DNA from: a virus
Length of the DNA stretch: 64,000 bases
Strand: one strand, 5' to 3'
IMG/VR virus record: IMGVR_UViG_3300032401_000006
Coordinates: 1 to 64,000 of that record
A program made the translations under genes and the position numbers. Each line of letters starts with the position of its first letter. Within the stretch, counting starts at the first letter, position 1. Positions 41,615 to 50,478 of the stretch are shown one piece after another. The notes beneath the pieces are model-generated. The model was given only the letters and a program-made list of their open reading frames with translations. It was not told the DNA's origin and did not search any database.

Positions 41615-42103
41615 CTAGACGAGTTGGCCGACGTTTTGACCGGCTTTCAAACCCGGAAACAGCTCAGACAGGAACTTTCGGGCTGTTTCCACGTTATTGA
41701 AGTCGTTCCACCATCTGTTGATCCCGGACGGGTGTGGCACGACGTACATCGTGGTGTGGTTGCAAAAGTCCACACGCTCGAAATACCGTGTCCTGATCCC
41801 GAACGCCCTGGCCACGTTGTAACCTGCCAGCAGAAATATAGTTCGCCGACGATTCATCAGCTGACACGCCCTCAGGTTAGCCCATCCAAGGTCGAACGCA
41901 TCACCCTTCCCACACTTCCCACTGAACCGCTCCAGTAGATTCACGGTCTCGACTCTGTTCAGAAACTCCACCCTGGTGACACCGAGCAGCTTGGGAAACC
42001 TCTCACCGCTCAAGCCCGGACCGTCGAACGCCCTGGCGCCCGGCTTGGCGCTGCGCCCCGGACCCTGACCAACCAGCAGCACTCCCATCGTGGTGATCTT
42101 CAC
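41615..42103 (-). CDS. Uracil-DNA glycosylase superfamily protein (162 aa)
   Basis: Start GTG 42103, overlapping the helicase-loader TGA (GTGA). Shows the UDG fold pattern: LLVGQGPGRSAKPGARAFDG, a central strand TIFLLAGYNVARAFG and the C-terminal motif VVPHPSGINRWWND. The first motif lacks the catalytic Asp/Asn of classic UDG, so the substrate may differ. A second UDG-type domain is fused to the exonuclease at 35.5 kb. Confidence 0.7.
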   Translation of the reverse strand: MKITTMGVLLVGQGPGRSAKPGARAFDGPGLSGERFPKLLGVTRVEFLNRVETVNLLERFSGKCGKGDAFDLGWANLRACQLMNRRRTIFLLAGYNVARAFGIRTRYFERVDFCNHTTMYVVPHPSGINRWWNDFNNVETARKFLSELFPGLKAGQNVGQLV

Positions 42104-42735
42104 AGTGTCACCCGCATGTCCTTGTAGTCGAACAGTCGCACCTCGCACATCTGGCAGATGCGCGACGAGATCCGATTGTCTCCCAACTTCGCGGCCAGCT
42201 GATCGAGATCGATATTCGACGTAAAGATGGTAGACTTAAGGCGCCCATAGCGTTGTGAGACGATCGAGTTTAGGATATTGTACGACCAATCAGTCGTGCG
42301 CTCCACGCCCAAGTCGTCCATCACCAGCAGATCCGCAGAGCAGTATTTTTGAATGATCTCACCTTCGGTACCTTCCAAACCACCCCGCCCATTGTACGTG
42401 TACTTGATCGAGTCAAGCAGATCCGGGAGCGCCATGAAAAATTTCTGTCCCCCAATTTTTGCCACGTCAAAACTGGCCATCAGCAGGGCCGCCGCATACA
42501 GCGTCTTGCCCGAGCCGGTCGGACCGCAAAAATACAGACCCCGGCCCTTGAGGGGCTCGTGGATGATGTCCAGATCTGCCTTTATTGCTTCTTCCGGGTG
42601 GTGAATCTTCCTCAGGTCGGCACGTATGCGCGCCGAGAGCGAGTGCCAAGCAACCTGACGACTTCGACAAAACCTGCACTCATCCTCTCCCATGAGGTCC
42701 CTACCACAACCGCACTTGCTTTCATGCGTCGGCAT
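42100..42735 (-). CDS. DnaC/IstB-like helicase loader ATPase
   Basis: 211 residues. An N-terminal zinc-binding segment (CGCGRDL, CRFC) precedes an AAA+ domain: Walker A FCGPTGSGKTLYAAAL, Walker B LLVMDDLGVERT, sensor 1 STIFTSNIDL and the arginine-finger region ISSRICQMCE. It loads the DnaB-like helicase. ATG 42735 follows AGAAAGGAGCAAGTC. Confidence 0.88.
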   Translation of the reverse strand: MPTHESKCGCGRDLMGEDECRFCRSRQVAWHSLSARIRADLRKIHHPEEAIKADLDIIHEPLKGRGLYFCGPTGSGKTLYAAALLMASFDVAKIGGQKFFMALPDLLDSIKYTYNGRGGLEGTEGEIIQKYCSADLLVMDDLGVERTTDWSYNILNSIVSQRYGRLKSTIFTSNIDLDQLAAKLGDNRISSRICQMCEVRLFDYKDMRVTL

Positions 42736-42748
42736 GACTTGCTCCTTT

Positions 42749-43705
42749 CTAGGAATAGAAATTTGGATTCAACTCGGTGTTGCTCTTGCCAGCGGGATAT
42801 ATCGGGTTCGCCACCTTGGGCACCTGACTGCGGTTGGACGTAGGGAGTGGGTGGTGACCGTTGCCATTTCCATTGCTGTTGACTGACTCAGGGAACACAT
42901 CCGTCCAGCCGCGCCGTATGGACGTATCTATTGACTTCAGAATGACGTCGAGCGGGTGCTTGCTCCAATCATTGGCAAACCGATGGCAGGCAATTTCAGT
43001 CAGGGGCTTTGCTTTCTTCAGCTTGGTCAACTCTGCGCGGTGCTGTATGAATGCCTTGATTATTTTGTGAAGTGAGTGCTCCTTCTGCCAGGCTTCAGGG
43101 AGTCCTTCGAAGATCAATTCAAGCGGTGTGGCTGGATCAGGTGCGGTCTTTGTTTTTAAAGAATTTGAATTATTAGCACTTAAAGAATTTATACTAAGAG
43201 CACTTAAAGAATTTGGGTGCTCGTTTTCAACAGTGTCCGGTTGTCTACCCTGTAGAAAATCGTCAGGGTAGGTTCCTCCGTTATTTTTGTTGCAGTTACC
43301 GTCCTTCTGCCTGATTTTATTCACCGCATCCCTGCCCCACACAAAACTGACGTGCACGTACCACCCTGCCGCGAATTTGTTGTTCGTGGTCCTGCGCATC
43401 ACATCCTTGATCAGCCCCATGGATTTGAGCTTGCTCTTCGTCCGGCGAATGCGTGCCTCGGACCACTTCAAGCCGACGGCGGCGAAGTTTGTCGTTGCCC
43501 GTGGCGAGTTCGTCTTCTGCCACTTCGAGGTGTAATAGTAGAAAGTGTAGAGCGCGATCAAGTCGGACGGGTGCTCGTCTTCGAGGAACAAATCGAGCAG
43601 TGATTTCGACAGGACTATGGGCTCCTGTTCGACGTCGTATTGTTGCAGCGGTTCCGATTCTGATTCTAATTGAGGCAAGGGTGATTCAGGCAGTTTTCTT
43701 CTCAT
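42749..43705 (-). CDS. Replication initiator-like winged-helix protein
   Basis: 318 residues. Residues 30-130 form a winged-helix DNA-binding domain (DLIALYTFYYYTSKWQ, WSEARIRRTKSKLKSMGLIK). A Ser/Asn-rich linker and a helical C-terminal domain (EIACHRFANDWSKHPLDVIL) follow, as in phage DnaD/O-type initiators. It is immediately upstream of the helicase loader. ATG 43705 follows GGAGATCACTGCG. Origin recognition is inferred. Confidence 0.7.
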   Translation of the reverse strand: MRRKLPESPLPQLESESEPLQQYDVEQEPIVLSKSLLDLFLEDEHPSDLIALYTFYYYTSKWQKTNSPRATTNFAAVGLKWSEARIRRTKSKLKSMGLIKDVMRRTTNNKFAAGWYVHVSFVWGRDAVNKIRQKDGNCNKNNGGTYPDDFLQGRQPDTVENEHPNSLSALSINSLSANNSNSLKTKTAPDPATPLELIFEGLPEAWQKEHSLHKIIKAFIQHRAELTKLKKAKPLTEIACHRFANDWSKHPLDVILKSIDTSIRRGWTDVFPESVNSNGNGNGHHPLPTSNRSQVPKVANPIYPAGKSNTELNPNFYS

Positions 43706-43922
43706 CGCAGTGATCTCCAGCGTGGGTGGAAAATAAAATTGGTTTGGAGGTGCATATAGTGGCTCCTAGACATAAGGGGCGGGGCGGTGTCTAGTTCCGC
43801 CCCTCCCGAGCACATTGAGTCAACCTGGCCGGGCTGACCATTCGGTGAGGTCAAAGCATGGGATCTTTGACCTCTTCGAACAGCTATTATACACAGAAAA
43901 AAGCAAAGTGGTAGATTATTTT
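43706..43922 (-). other. Intergenic region with two perfect hairpins, possible origin
   Basis: Holds hairpin GGGGCGG/CCGCCCC (43781-43803, 9-nt loop), hairpin GAGGTCAAAG/CTTTGACCTC (43847-43874, 8-nt loop) and an A/T-rich stretch (about 43905-43935). No gene. Lying at the head of the initiator-loader-helicase run, it is a candidate replication origin or promoter-operator region. Confidence 0.4.
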
Positions 43923-44189
43923 TTATATTTTTTGTTTGCCCAGCTGTATCTTCTCCGTGGCGGCGTGAAGTTCATCTTCCATCCTGGGGTCCAGCCAATA
44001 CGTAGACTTGGCGAACAGCCCGGCGTCCTGCATCCTGATGATGAGATGCTTCATGGTGGTTGAGAAGTGCGCTTGCTTGTAGTCTCGGTTGTTCACGTGC
44101 CAGTCATACCAAAACTCACGGTGCTTCAGCAACCAAGTTACTCGCTGGTCGAACGTCGACAATTTACTGCGGCTGTTTGTTCTTGACAT
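43923..44189 (-). CDS. Hypothetical protein (88 aa)
   Basis: Start ATG 44189 (GGGAG ahead) rather than 44231. Basic and aromatic: FDQRVTWLLKHREFWYDWHV, HLIIRMQDAGLFAKSTYWLD. Overlaps the SLOG-type gene stop by 26 nt. No family recognised. Confidence 0.6.
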   Translation of the reverse strand: MSRTNSRSKLSTFDQRVTWLLKHREFWYDWHVNNRDYKQAHFSTTMKHLIIRMQDAGLFAKSTYWLDPRMEDELHAATEKIQLGKQKI

Positions 44190-44571
44190 TTTGTTTCTCC
44201 CATCGCTTGATGATTTCATATGGTATGCCATAAGTTATCGCCTTCTGCACGGTGTCGATCGAGCCGTGCGACTTGAATATGTCTTCGTGAAAGCACAGAA
44301 CCAGATCTGGATCCATGTCAAGCATCTTGCTGTTGCGTATCGGACCCGCCATCCTGCCGTGTTTCTCCCACTCTGCGTGCACCACAACGACGGCGAAGCC
44401 CAGGGACTCGGCGATCTTTCCTCCAAGCTGATCCGCCCCTTTGCAGTTGCCGTGAATCACGGTTGACCCGGCTGGAAGTTGTCTGAGCCTCAGCCGTATC
44501 GGTCGGGGGTCAAACCAATCTCGACTACCACAGACCACCACACGAAGAGGTTTGTCACTATTCATGATCAT
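44164..44571 (-). CDS. DUF2493/SLOG-family nucleotide-binding protein
   Basis: 135 residues of the YspA-like SLOG family: LRVVVCGSRDWFD, TVIHGNCKGADQLGGKIAES, VHAEWEKHGRMAGPIRN and DLVLCFHEDI. The fold binds nucleotides or their derivatives, related to DprA and LOG proteins, and is frequent in phages near replication genes. It follows the primase gene with a 4-nt overlap. Role unknown. Confidence 0.8.
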   Translation of the reverse strand: MIMNSDKPLRVVVCGSRDWFDPRPIRLRLRQLPAGSTVIHGNCKGADQLGGKIAESLGFAVVVVHAEWEKHGRMAGPIRNSKMLDMDPDLVLCFHEDIFKSHGSIDTVQKAITYGIPYEIIKRWEKQNVKNKQPQ

Positions 44572-45476
44572 GATGTGAGCTCCTTCACCAAATGATCAGC
44601 GGCGCGCTGCCGCATGTCTCCAGGATCACCGGCTATCCTGTAGACGTCCGCCACCACTTTCCTGGCGCACAGGTCAGCCGCCAGCTGTCTGGCTTGTTTC
44701 TGAGCTGGCTTCTCGTTGTCAAATATCACGAACACGCGTTTGAAATGTTTTGCGATCTCCCGCACCTGCGTCTCTGTGTACTTCGTACCAAACGTGGCAC
44801 ACGCTCTGGGACCGAGCCGCCACACGTCCGTGATCCCCTCGACTATTATGCCAGTCTCACGCCACTCGTCCTGAAGTCCGTAGAGGATTTTTTTGTGAAA
44901 GACCACCTCCCGCTCCTTCGGGCAGGTGATGTAACGGAGCTGATGTTGTCCTGTCACGTCGCGTGCCTGAAAGCTCACCTCCGCGCCGTTCCAGAATATC
45001 GGAGCGATCACCCTGAACTTGAAGTTCAGCCCGTCCAGCAGCGCCACCGGCCCCGTGCCGAGCAGCCTCCACGTGCGCTCAAGCTCGTCGGGATCGAACC
45101 GGCGTGATTCCAGGTAGCGGCGGTGAATCCCAGTCATCGGACCGGTGCTGCTCGGGTGCTTGAATTTCTTTGTTCCGATGCGCACGGGTTCTTCCGTGCC
45201 GTCCTCTGCCCTCCGCGGTGCACCACCGTACTGCTTGACGACCGCCCAAGCCTCGTCTTTGGAAATTCGGAGCAGCCCTGCCACGGTGTCTGCGGTCGAG
45301 TGCCCGCCGCAACGCCAGCAGTTGACTTCACCGTTCGGGCCAAAACCCAAATGATTGCTTGTGTCGTTGCAGAAGCAACACTTGAGTCCGATCCACCCAG
45401 GCTTGATGTTCTTGCCAGTCGTGCTGAACTCAATCCCGTTGTTCTGGCACAGTTTGACTATGTCGAACATACCCAC
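44568..45476 (-). CDS. DnaG-type primase with zinc finger and Toprim domain
   Basis: 302 residues. The N-terminal zinc finger pairs CCFC with CWRC (residues about 33-57). The Toprim catalytic core has GIIVEGITDVWRLG (Glu) and VFVIFDNEKPAQ (DxD-like). Short compared with DnaG and lacks the helicase-binding end. The start is GTG 45476 or ATG 45470. It makes RNA primers for the helicase-polymerase complex. Confidence 0.85.
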   Translation of the reverse strand: MGMFDIVKLCQNNGIEFSTTGKNIKPGWIGLKCCFCNDTSNHLGFGPNGEVNCWRCGGHSTADTVAGLLRISKDEAWAVVKQYGGAPRRAEDGTEEPVRIGTKKFKHPSSTGPMTGIHRRYLESRRFDPDELERTWRLLGTGPVALLDGLNFKFRVIAPIFWNGAEVSFQARDVTGQHQLRYITCPKEREVVFHKKILYGLQDEWRETGIIVEGITDVWRLGPRACATFGTKYTETQVREIAKHFKRVFVIFDNEKPAQKQARQLAADLCARKVVADVYRIAGDPGDMRQRAADHLVKELTS

Positions 45477-45705
45477 CGAATCCCTTCTTCTGCTCGTGCG
45501 ACATTTTTTTGATCTGGATCTCTAGCTTGAGCGCTTGAGAGTGTGTCATGCGGTCGGACTGCCAATAGATGTAGCTCGGTCTGTGGCTGCGGGTGTACTT
45601 GCTTGCCGTGCCACGCAGGTGTTCACAGAATCTGCGTACGACGTCGAGCGCTATTCCCGTGTAAAAGCGCCCGTCGACGCACTTCAAGATGTAAACTTTC
45701 CACAT
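45430..45705 (-). CDS. GIY-YIG nuclease of YhbQ/UPF0213 type (91 aa)
   Basis: ATG 45705 behind GAGGAGGATGAC. Reads MWKVYILKCVDGRFYTGIAL (GIY-YIG as VYI..YTG), an Arg pair in DVVRRFCEHL, the family phrase SKYTRSHRPSYIYW and a Glu in ALKLEIQIKK. Single-domain enzyme related to UvrC-type nucleases. A paralogue lies at 50831-51064. Confidence 0.8.
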   Translation of the reverse strand: MWKVYILKCVDGRFYTGIALDVVRRFCEHLRGTASKYTRSHRPSYIYWQSDRMTHSQALKLEIQIKKMSHEQKKGFGGYVRHSQTVPEQRD

Positions 45706-45715
45706 GTCATCCTCC

Positions 45716-46195
45716 TCAACAGGCTCTGAGTGCCTCTCGGATCTGCCCGACGCTGGACTTGATGTCTCGCCATTTCCAACCCATGTCACGCAGGTGCTTG
45801 GACAGATCACCCAGCTCGATGCCGTCGAAGCGGTTTGGGTCGTCAAGAATCATCTGACACACTGCTCTCGGCTTTGGAGGCAGCGTGTCGATCTGACTCC
45901 TGAACTCTACGTCGTGTTCAGTGCTGCTCCAGTATGGAATCTGCACGCTTGGCTCGACGCGGCTGCGCGTGGCTTTGATCTCACGCTGCGCGAAACTCTC
46001 CATCTTGCGGTACGCGACCACGCACACGAACGTGGACACCTTGGCCTTCCCGGCATCATAGCCGGGCATGGCCTTGACCATCGCCAGACTGCCCTCCGAA
46101 AACAGATCCTGCTCTGGAACACCGGTGCGGTTGTGGCATCTGTTCGCCAACCAGTGCAGCATTGTCAAATAATCAATCATCGTCTTGTGTCTCAT
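45716..46195 (-). CDS. Sigma-70 region 2-like protein (159 aa)
   Basis: Reads PEQDLFSEGSLAMVKAMPGY, DAGKAKVSTFVCVVAYRKME, SFAQREIKATRSRV: the core- and -10-binding pattern of sigma region 2. A C-terminal helix-turn-helix-like part (GDLSKHLRDMGWKWRDIKSS) may serve as region 4. The second sigma-like factor in the window, in the early/middle region. AAAGGAG precedes the ATG. Confidence 0.7.
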   Translation of the reverse strand: MRHKTMIDYLTMLHWLANRCHNRTGVPEQDLFSEGSLAMVKAMPGYDAGKAKVSTFVCVVAYRKMESFAQREIKATRSRVEPSVQIPYWSSTEHDVEFRSQIDTLPPKPRAVCQMILDDPNRFDGIELGDLSKHLRDMGWKWRDIKSSVGQIREALRAC

Positions 46196-46222
46196 CGTGT
46201 TGCGCTCCTTTTGTTTTCATCG

Positions 46223-46429
46223 TTAAGATAATGGATCAAAGCCAGTCTTGGCTTTTTCCAACATTTGGATGTAGCGATCGCGTATTGCTCTGAGACCGCG
46301 ACCATTTTCTCCGTACGGATTGTCTTTCACGTCCTGCTCTGCATCTTTGAGATAGTGCTCCCAAATTCTTATTTCTCGCTTTTGCTCCGGGGGAGACAGC
46401 CGGTGCATAGGTAATGAGAGCCGTTTCAT
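46223..46429 (-). CDS. Small hypothetical protein (68 aa)
   Basis: ATG 46429 overlaps the radical SAM stop (ATGA). Charged helical protein (MKRLSLPMHRLSPPEQKREI, AIRDRYIQMLEKAKTGFDP). No family recognised. Confidence 0.55.
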   Translation of the reverse strand: MKRLSLPMHRLSPPEQKREIRIWEHYLKDAEQDVKDNPYGENGRGLRAIRDRYIQMLEKAKTGFDPLS

Positions 46430-46944
46430 ACAGATCTCGTCCACAAATTGTTCAGTTTGAGCAGCACTTCACCCCGCGGCAGTGGGCAATCTTTTATCCA
46501 TTCGACCAACTTGACTGCGAACTGCATCGGTATGAGAATGAATTTCGGTTCTCTGAACGCCTCCCCAAATATGTTCAACCGCAGTGACCCTTTGTATCGT
46601 TGCAGCCATTTTCTGCTTGCGTCTTCCCGAGTCCATGCTGCAAACGCTCTGGCATCCTCTGCAGTGTGCAGCGTCAACGTCATGCCGTCTGTCTCATCGG
46701 CGATTTGGATGAAGTCCGTCACCATCGCGGTGTAGACGAATATCTTGGCGGTCGAACGCCAGCGCAGCCAATGGACCAAGTCAATCACCCGATCTGGAAA
46801 CAGCAATGGCTCACCACCAGTGATCATGATCTCTTCGTATTTACAATGCGTGATCGGTCGGGGTGGTTCATATTTCCAACCCTTGTTGCAGCAACCCATG
46901 CAGTTCTTTTCACACTCATATGTGACTATCAACCGCGCTCGCAT
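46426..46944 (-). CDS. Small radical SAM protein (172 aa)
   Basis: N-terminal VTYECEKNCMGCCNKGW gives CxxxCxxC for the [4Fe-4S] cluster; IMITGGEPLLFPDRVIDL is the GGEP SAM-binding motif. The remaining strands (AKIFVYTA, MTLTLHTAED, RLNIFGE) complete a partial barrel like that of activases and QueE-type enzymes. Substrate unknown. It is intact, unlike the fragment at 23.9 kb. Confidence 0.75.
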   Translation of the reverse strand: MRARLIVTYECEKNCMGCCNKGWKYEPPRPITHCKYEEIMITGGEPLLFPDRVIDLVHWLRWRSTAKIFVYTAMVTDFIQIADETDGMTLTLHTAEDARAFAAWTREDASRKWLQRYKGSLRLNIFGEAFREPKFILIPMQFAVKLVEWIKDCPLPRGEVLLKLNNLWTRSV

Positions 46945-46946
46945 AT

Positions 46947-47696
46947 CTACTCCTTCTCGCTCTTGATGTGGTAAACAACGGCGGTGGCGTTGTCAGACTT
47001 GGCCGGCCGGTTTACCAACAACTCGCTTGCCTCTTTTCCAGCGTCGAGCTGTTCGATGACCCACCCCAAAGCCAGCGGCAGGCTTTGCCAAGGTTGCGTC
47101 GCGTCGATCAGTCCGTCGGTACACACGAGCGCCCAGCTGTCTTTGTCGAGCGGGACGGAGGCCATGAATGGTTCGTAACTTATGAAGCCTGCCCACGTGT
47201 CTCCGATCGCCCGCGTGAGCTGAATTCCATGCTCTCCGCCCTCGGAGTACATATATCCGCCGACATATCGTTCACCGCGTGTCTCTGCAGCCACGCGCTC
47301 CGCCAGGTTGGATCGGGCGTTGTGAATCTCGGATACGAACAACTTCCCGCCGCGGCCTTTGATCAGCACCGGGGAATCACCAATCGTTCCAACCAAGGCC
47401 GTTTTGGACTGTGCAACCACGATCGACAGCGTGGAACCACTATCATCTATGATATCGTGAGATAGGTCACAGATTAGTTTCCTAAGTGATTGGAGAGTGG
47501 TCGATTTCTTGATCTCATTTACTGATTTAAAAACACGATCTCTGATACCGATTGCCACTTGTTTTCCGCCGTGGCCGTGTCCATCCATCACGGCAAGGAC
47601 TTGCTGATACCCGTGGCTGAAGATGATGAATTCGTCTTGCTGTTCGTAGCGTCCACCGATGACTGAATCTCCGGTGATGGAATATTCTGTCTTCAT
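46947..47696 (-). CDS. PP2C-family serine/threonine phosphatase
   Basis: 249 residues with every PP2C metal-site motif: QQDEF, VLAVMDGHGHGG, GSTLSIVVAQ, VGTIGDSPVLI, QLTRAIGDTWAG, WALVCTDGLID and KSDNATAVVY. Soluble, with no other domain. AAAGGAG stands ahead of the ATG. The family removes phosphate from Ser/Thr of proteins. In a phage it might reset host kinase signalling or a kinase-based defence (inference). Rare in phage genomes to my knowledge. Confidence 0.88.
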   Translation of the reverse strand: MKTEYSITGDSVIGGRYEQQDEFIIFSHGYQQVLAVMDGHGHGGKQVAIGIRDRVFKSVNEIKKSTTLQSLRKLICDLSHDIIDDSGSTLSIVVAQSKTALVGTIGDSPVLIKGRGGKLFVSEIHNARSNLAERVAAETRGERYVGGYMYSEGGEHGIQLTRAIGDTWAGFISYEPFMASVPLDKDSWALVCTDGLIDATQPWQSLPLALGWVIEQLDAGKEASELLVNRPAKSDNATAVVYHIKSEKE

Positions 47697-47716
47697 TTTG
47701 TTGCACTCCTTTTTGG

Positions 47717-49246
47717 TTAGATTTCTTTGATTGTCACCACCTGCTTCAACTTCTTGCAGTGTCCGACGCGACTCGCAGAGTGCCGCTCCAGCCAGTCATG
47801 TGACTCGTCGTAGAAATCAATGTACGTAAGGTGACTCTTCCCCTCACTGATGCGCAGTCCGCGACCGAACATCTGCGTGAAGGTGATCACCGACTGACCA
47901 CCGGCCAGGCTGATCAGCGCATCCACGGCCGGGATGTCCACGCCCTCGCCAAAGAGTTTTCTGGTCACGATCAGGATGTCGAGTCTCTTCTCCTTTGCCA
48001 ACTGCTTGATCTCGGAAACGTACCGAAGCTGATCCAACCCTGACAGGAAATAAATCCTGGTTGCAGGCGCGGTCTTTCGCAGTAGATCAACCATCGTCTG
48101 CCCGTGTTCTATCAACTCCACAAACATCAGCACCAGCTTGCCCGTGCCCGCCTGCTCCAGCGCGAGTCGACACCCCAACTGATTCCTCTTCTCACACTCC
48201 ACGATCCCTGTCCTGTAAACCTCCAGCCACGAATAGCCCGGGTCGAGCAGCCGGCGTCGGTCATACTTGTAGAAAGTCACTTCGGACTCGGATATGTACC
48301 CCTCGTCCTGGAGCTCGCTCATGGGGATGTTGACGATCAGTGGTCCGGTGGCCCCTATCAAGAGCATTCCGCGCTTGCGCAGCACCGGCGTGGCAGACAG
48401 TCCGAATCGGATCCACGCGTTTCTGAATTGCCTGGCCGCGACGTACCACCCGACACGCTTGCCACTGGCCACGTGGTGGCACTCGTCACACATCAGCACC
48501 TTGTAGTCATCGAACGGTGTGGTTTGCTTCTTCTCGATCAGCTTGACGAGTGTCTGAACCATGCAGATGGTGATCTTTCGCCACTTCTTCTCGCCTGCAC
48601 CCACGACTCCCACGTCACCCGGGAAGATCTTTTCGAAGACTTCCAGCGTCTGCTTGAGTAGCGTGCTCGTGTGGACGATGTAGACCGCTGGCTGATCAAA
48701 GGCCTTGAGAGCGGCCGCTGCGATCAGCGTCTTGCCGCCCGCTGTTGGTACTTTTATGACGCCTCGCTTGTGGCGGAGCATCGCCAGTACACACTTCTGC
48801 TGATATGGTCTGAGCTCCACGCCAGGTATTTCATACGAATGAAGATCCACCGATTCTCTGCGCTTGTTCACCGCGTGTGTGAGTCTGTGCAGATTCAGAA
48901 GACTCTGAACGGTTGACAGCAGGCCGGTCGGGAACACCTCTTTTTTGGTCGAGAACAGATGAACCCATCCGTCCCAGCGGCCGCTTCTGTAGTGCGGCTC
49001 ATACCGGTATCCGGTCGGGTGGTACGACAGCAGTCTGTCCAGCTCGGCGATCGGGTATGGACCGGCGATCTTCGAGTCGATCGTGCCGACCGTGATAACT
49101 GTCTTTTTTGGCACTTTGATCGTTCCTTTCGAGACAAATTTCGAGTGGGTGGTTGTGGGTGCTTGAAATCGCCTGAAAACACGTGGAGGATCGTCGTGGC
49201 TGAGTTTTTGGATAGTGGAGTATAGAGACCTACGTACTTCATCCAA
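47717..49246 (-). CDS. Superfamily 2 DNA helicase (UvsW/XPB-like)
   Basis: 509 residues from TTG 49246 (GAGGAG 7 nt ahead). Motifs: LRPYQQKCVLAMLRHKRG, Walker A VPTAGGKTLIA, Walker B MCDECHHV, SATP in FGLSATPVLRK, then motifs V and VI (FGEGVDIPAVDALISLAGG, FGRGLRISEG). The N-terminal 130 residues carry a UvsW-like substrate-binding domain (YRYEPHYRSGRWDGWVHLF). Probable role in recombination-dependent replication or R-loop removal. Confidence 0.88.
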   Translation of the reverse strand: MDEVRRSLYSTIQKLSHDDPPRVFRRFQAPTTTHSKFVSKGTIKVPKKTVITVGTIDSKIAGPYPIAELDRLLSYHPTGYRYEPHYRSGRWDGWVHLFSTKKEVFPTGLLSTVQSLLNLHRLTHAVNKRRESVDLHSYEIPGVELRPYQQKCVLAMLRHKRGVIKVPTAGGKTLIAAAALKAFDQPAVYIVHTSTLLKQTLEVFEKIFPGDVGVVGAGEKKWRKITICMVQTLVKLIEKKQTTPFDDYKVLMCDECHHVASGKRVGWYVAARQFRNAWIRFGLSATPVLRKRGMLLIGATGPLIVNIPMSELQDEGYISESEVTFYKYDRRRLLDPGYSWLEVYRTGIVECEKRNQLGCRLALEQAGTGKLVLMFVELIEHGQTMVDLLRKTAPATRIYFLSGLDQLRYVSEIKQLAKEKRLDILIVTRKLFGEGVDIPAVDALISLAGGQSVITFTQMFGRGLRISEGKSHLTYIDFYDESHDWLERHSASRVGHCKKLKQVVTIKEI

Positions 49247-49271
49247 AACTACGCTCCTCGACGATCCTCCG

Positions 49272-50315
49272 CTAATTTTCTCTCTCTTTTTCGGACAGTA
49301 CTTTCTTGATGTTCACTTCGACTGCCTTCGGCAGGCACGACAGGTCATTCATGTGATGGAGATATGCTTGGATGAGGATGTTCGCGTACTCTGGTGGATT
49401 CTTCACGGCACTCTTTTCACTGCTGAGCAGTCTCTGGAAAAACTCCGCCGTCCAGCCCAGCCACAGATCATCACTCTGCGCGTCGGCCAGCTTCTTCCAC
49501 TGCTCTCGCATCATCGTGCGCCCCTGGATGCCCATGAAGAGCTGACCGAGCATGACGGAGTCGTTCCAGCACACAACGCGGTGATTCGGTATCAATCCAC
49601 GCGTGATGTATCGAAGTGGAAGAACGGTGTTGAAGTAGGTGTTCTCTCCGTCAGACTGCCAGATATCATAGAACGCGTGGTCGAATTCTCCCTTGCGGAC
49701 GCTGTGCTGAATGAAGTCGAACAGATCGGCGTGAACTACACTGACCGGTAGAGGCAGGTGCGGAGCCACCAAGTTGATCACGTCCTGACTTTTCTCCACC
49801 ACGGTGATCTGTTTTACGTCTGGATTGTTGCAGAGTATATCGTATACGACTCCGAGTCCAAGACCACCGATCAAGATATTGCCCCGGAAGCCACGCACGG
49901 CTTGCTCCATCTGAAATTGCTCGATCGGTAAATCCGACATCAACGTCCCATGTTCATAGATGAGCTTGTGCCAGTGCCCGGCTTTTGGAAATCGCACGGC
50001 CTTGCCGCGTGGTGCGCCGAAGGTCGATCCACGCGGCGTGGTCAAGTCGAACGACGCGCCGGCCGCGTAGTGCTCGTGGATGACTTCATGGGTGCCCGAT
50101 TTCCCCTCGGGGATGTTGAGCAGATTGTAAAACTTTTTCCACGTGTTGTTGGTTTTCATTTCTCGCTCCTCTTGGTTGGCTGCTCGTTCGATCCGACCGC
50201 AAGTCGTGTGTACCTGGTTGCCGCGAGCCATGAAGATCACCCTCTCGCCCTTGGCAAACGAGTTGCCGCACAGTCTGCAGTGTCCAGAAAACCTGGCTGT
50301 CATCGTGGATGGCAT
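49272..50315 (-). CDS. Zinc-finger plus SAM-methyltransferase-like protein (347 aa)
   Basis: ATG 50315 with AAAAGGAG ahead. N-terminus is a small zinc finger (HCRLCGNSFAKGE, HTTCGRIE). From about residue 110 a Rossmann domain follows: NILIGGLGLGVVYDIL, ITVVEKSQDVINLV, VVHADLFDF and DHAFYDIW, the layout of class I methyltransferases/spermidine synthases. A second ATG (residue 53) has its own GAGGAG site, so a shorter product lacking the finger may also be made. Substrate unknown. Confidence 0.7.
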   Translation of the reverse strand: MPSTMTARFSGHCRLCGNSFAKGERVIFMARGNQVHTTCGRIERAANQEEREMKTNNTWKKFYNLLNIPEGKSGTHEVIHEHYAAGASFDLTTPRGSTFGAPRGKAVRFPKAGHWHKLIYEHGTLMSDLPIEQFQMEQAVRGFRGNILIGGLGLGVVYDILCNNPDVKQITVVEKSQDVINLVAPHLPLPVSVVHADLFDFIQHSVRKGEFDHAFYDIWQSDGENTYFNTVLPLRYITRGLIPNHRVVCWNDSVMLGQLFMGIQGRTMMREQWKKLADAQSDDLWLGWTAEFFQRLLSSEKSAVKNPPEYANILIQAYLHHMNDLSCLPKAVEVNIKKVLSEKEREN

Positions 50316-50316
50316 C

Positions 50317-50478
50317 TTATCGCTCCTTTTCAGTGCAGTGAATGTATTTCCTCCAGATCCGGCGCTGATTCCAGTAATAGAACCAGCACTCGATTGACCA
50401 AACAATCTTGGCCAGGACGATCACCACCAAGATGCCCGCACTGAAGATCAGAATAACGAACGTTGCATAACTAGACAT
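50317..50478 (-). CDS. Small membrane protein (53 aa)
   Basis: ATG 50478 behind GGAGGTGAAGTG, overlapping the previous TGA. One transmembrane helix (ATFVILIFSAGILVVIVLAK) followed by aromatic and basic residues (WFYYWNQRRIWRKYIH). Probably in the inner membrane, N-terminus out. Function unknown. Confidence 0.65.
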   Translation of the reverse strand: MSSYATFVILIFSAGILVVIVLAKIVWSIECWFYYWNQRRIWRKYIHCTEKER

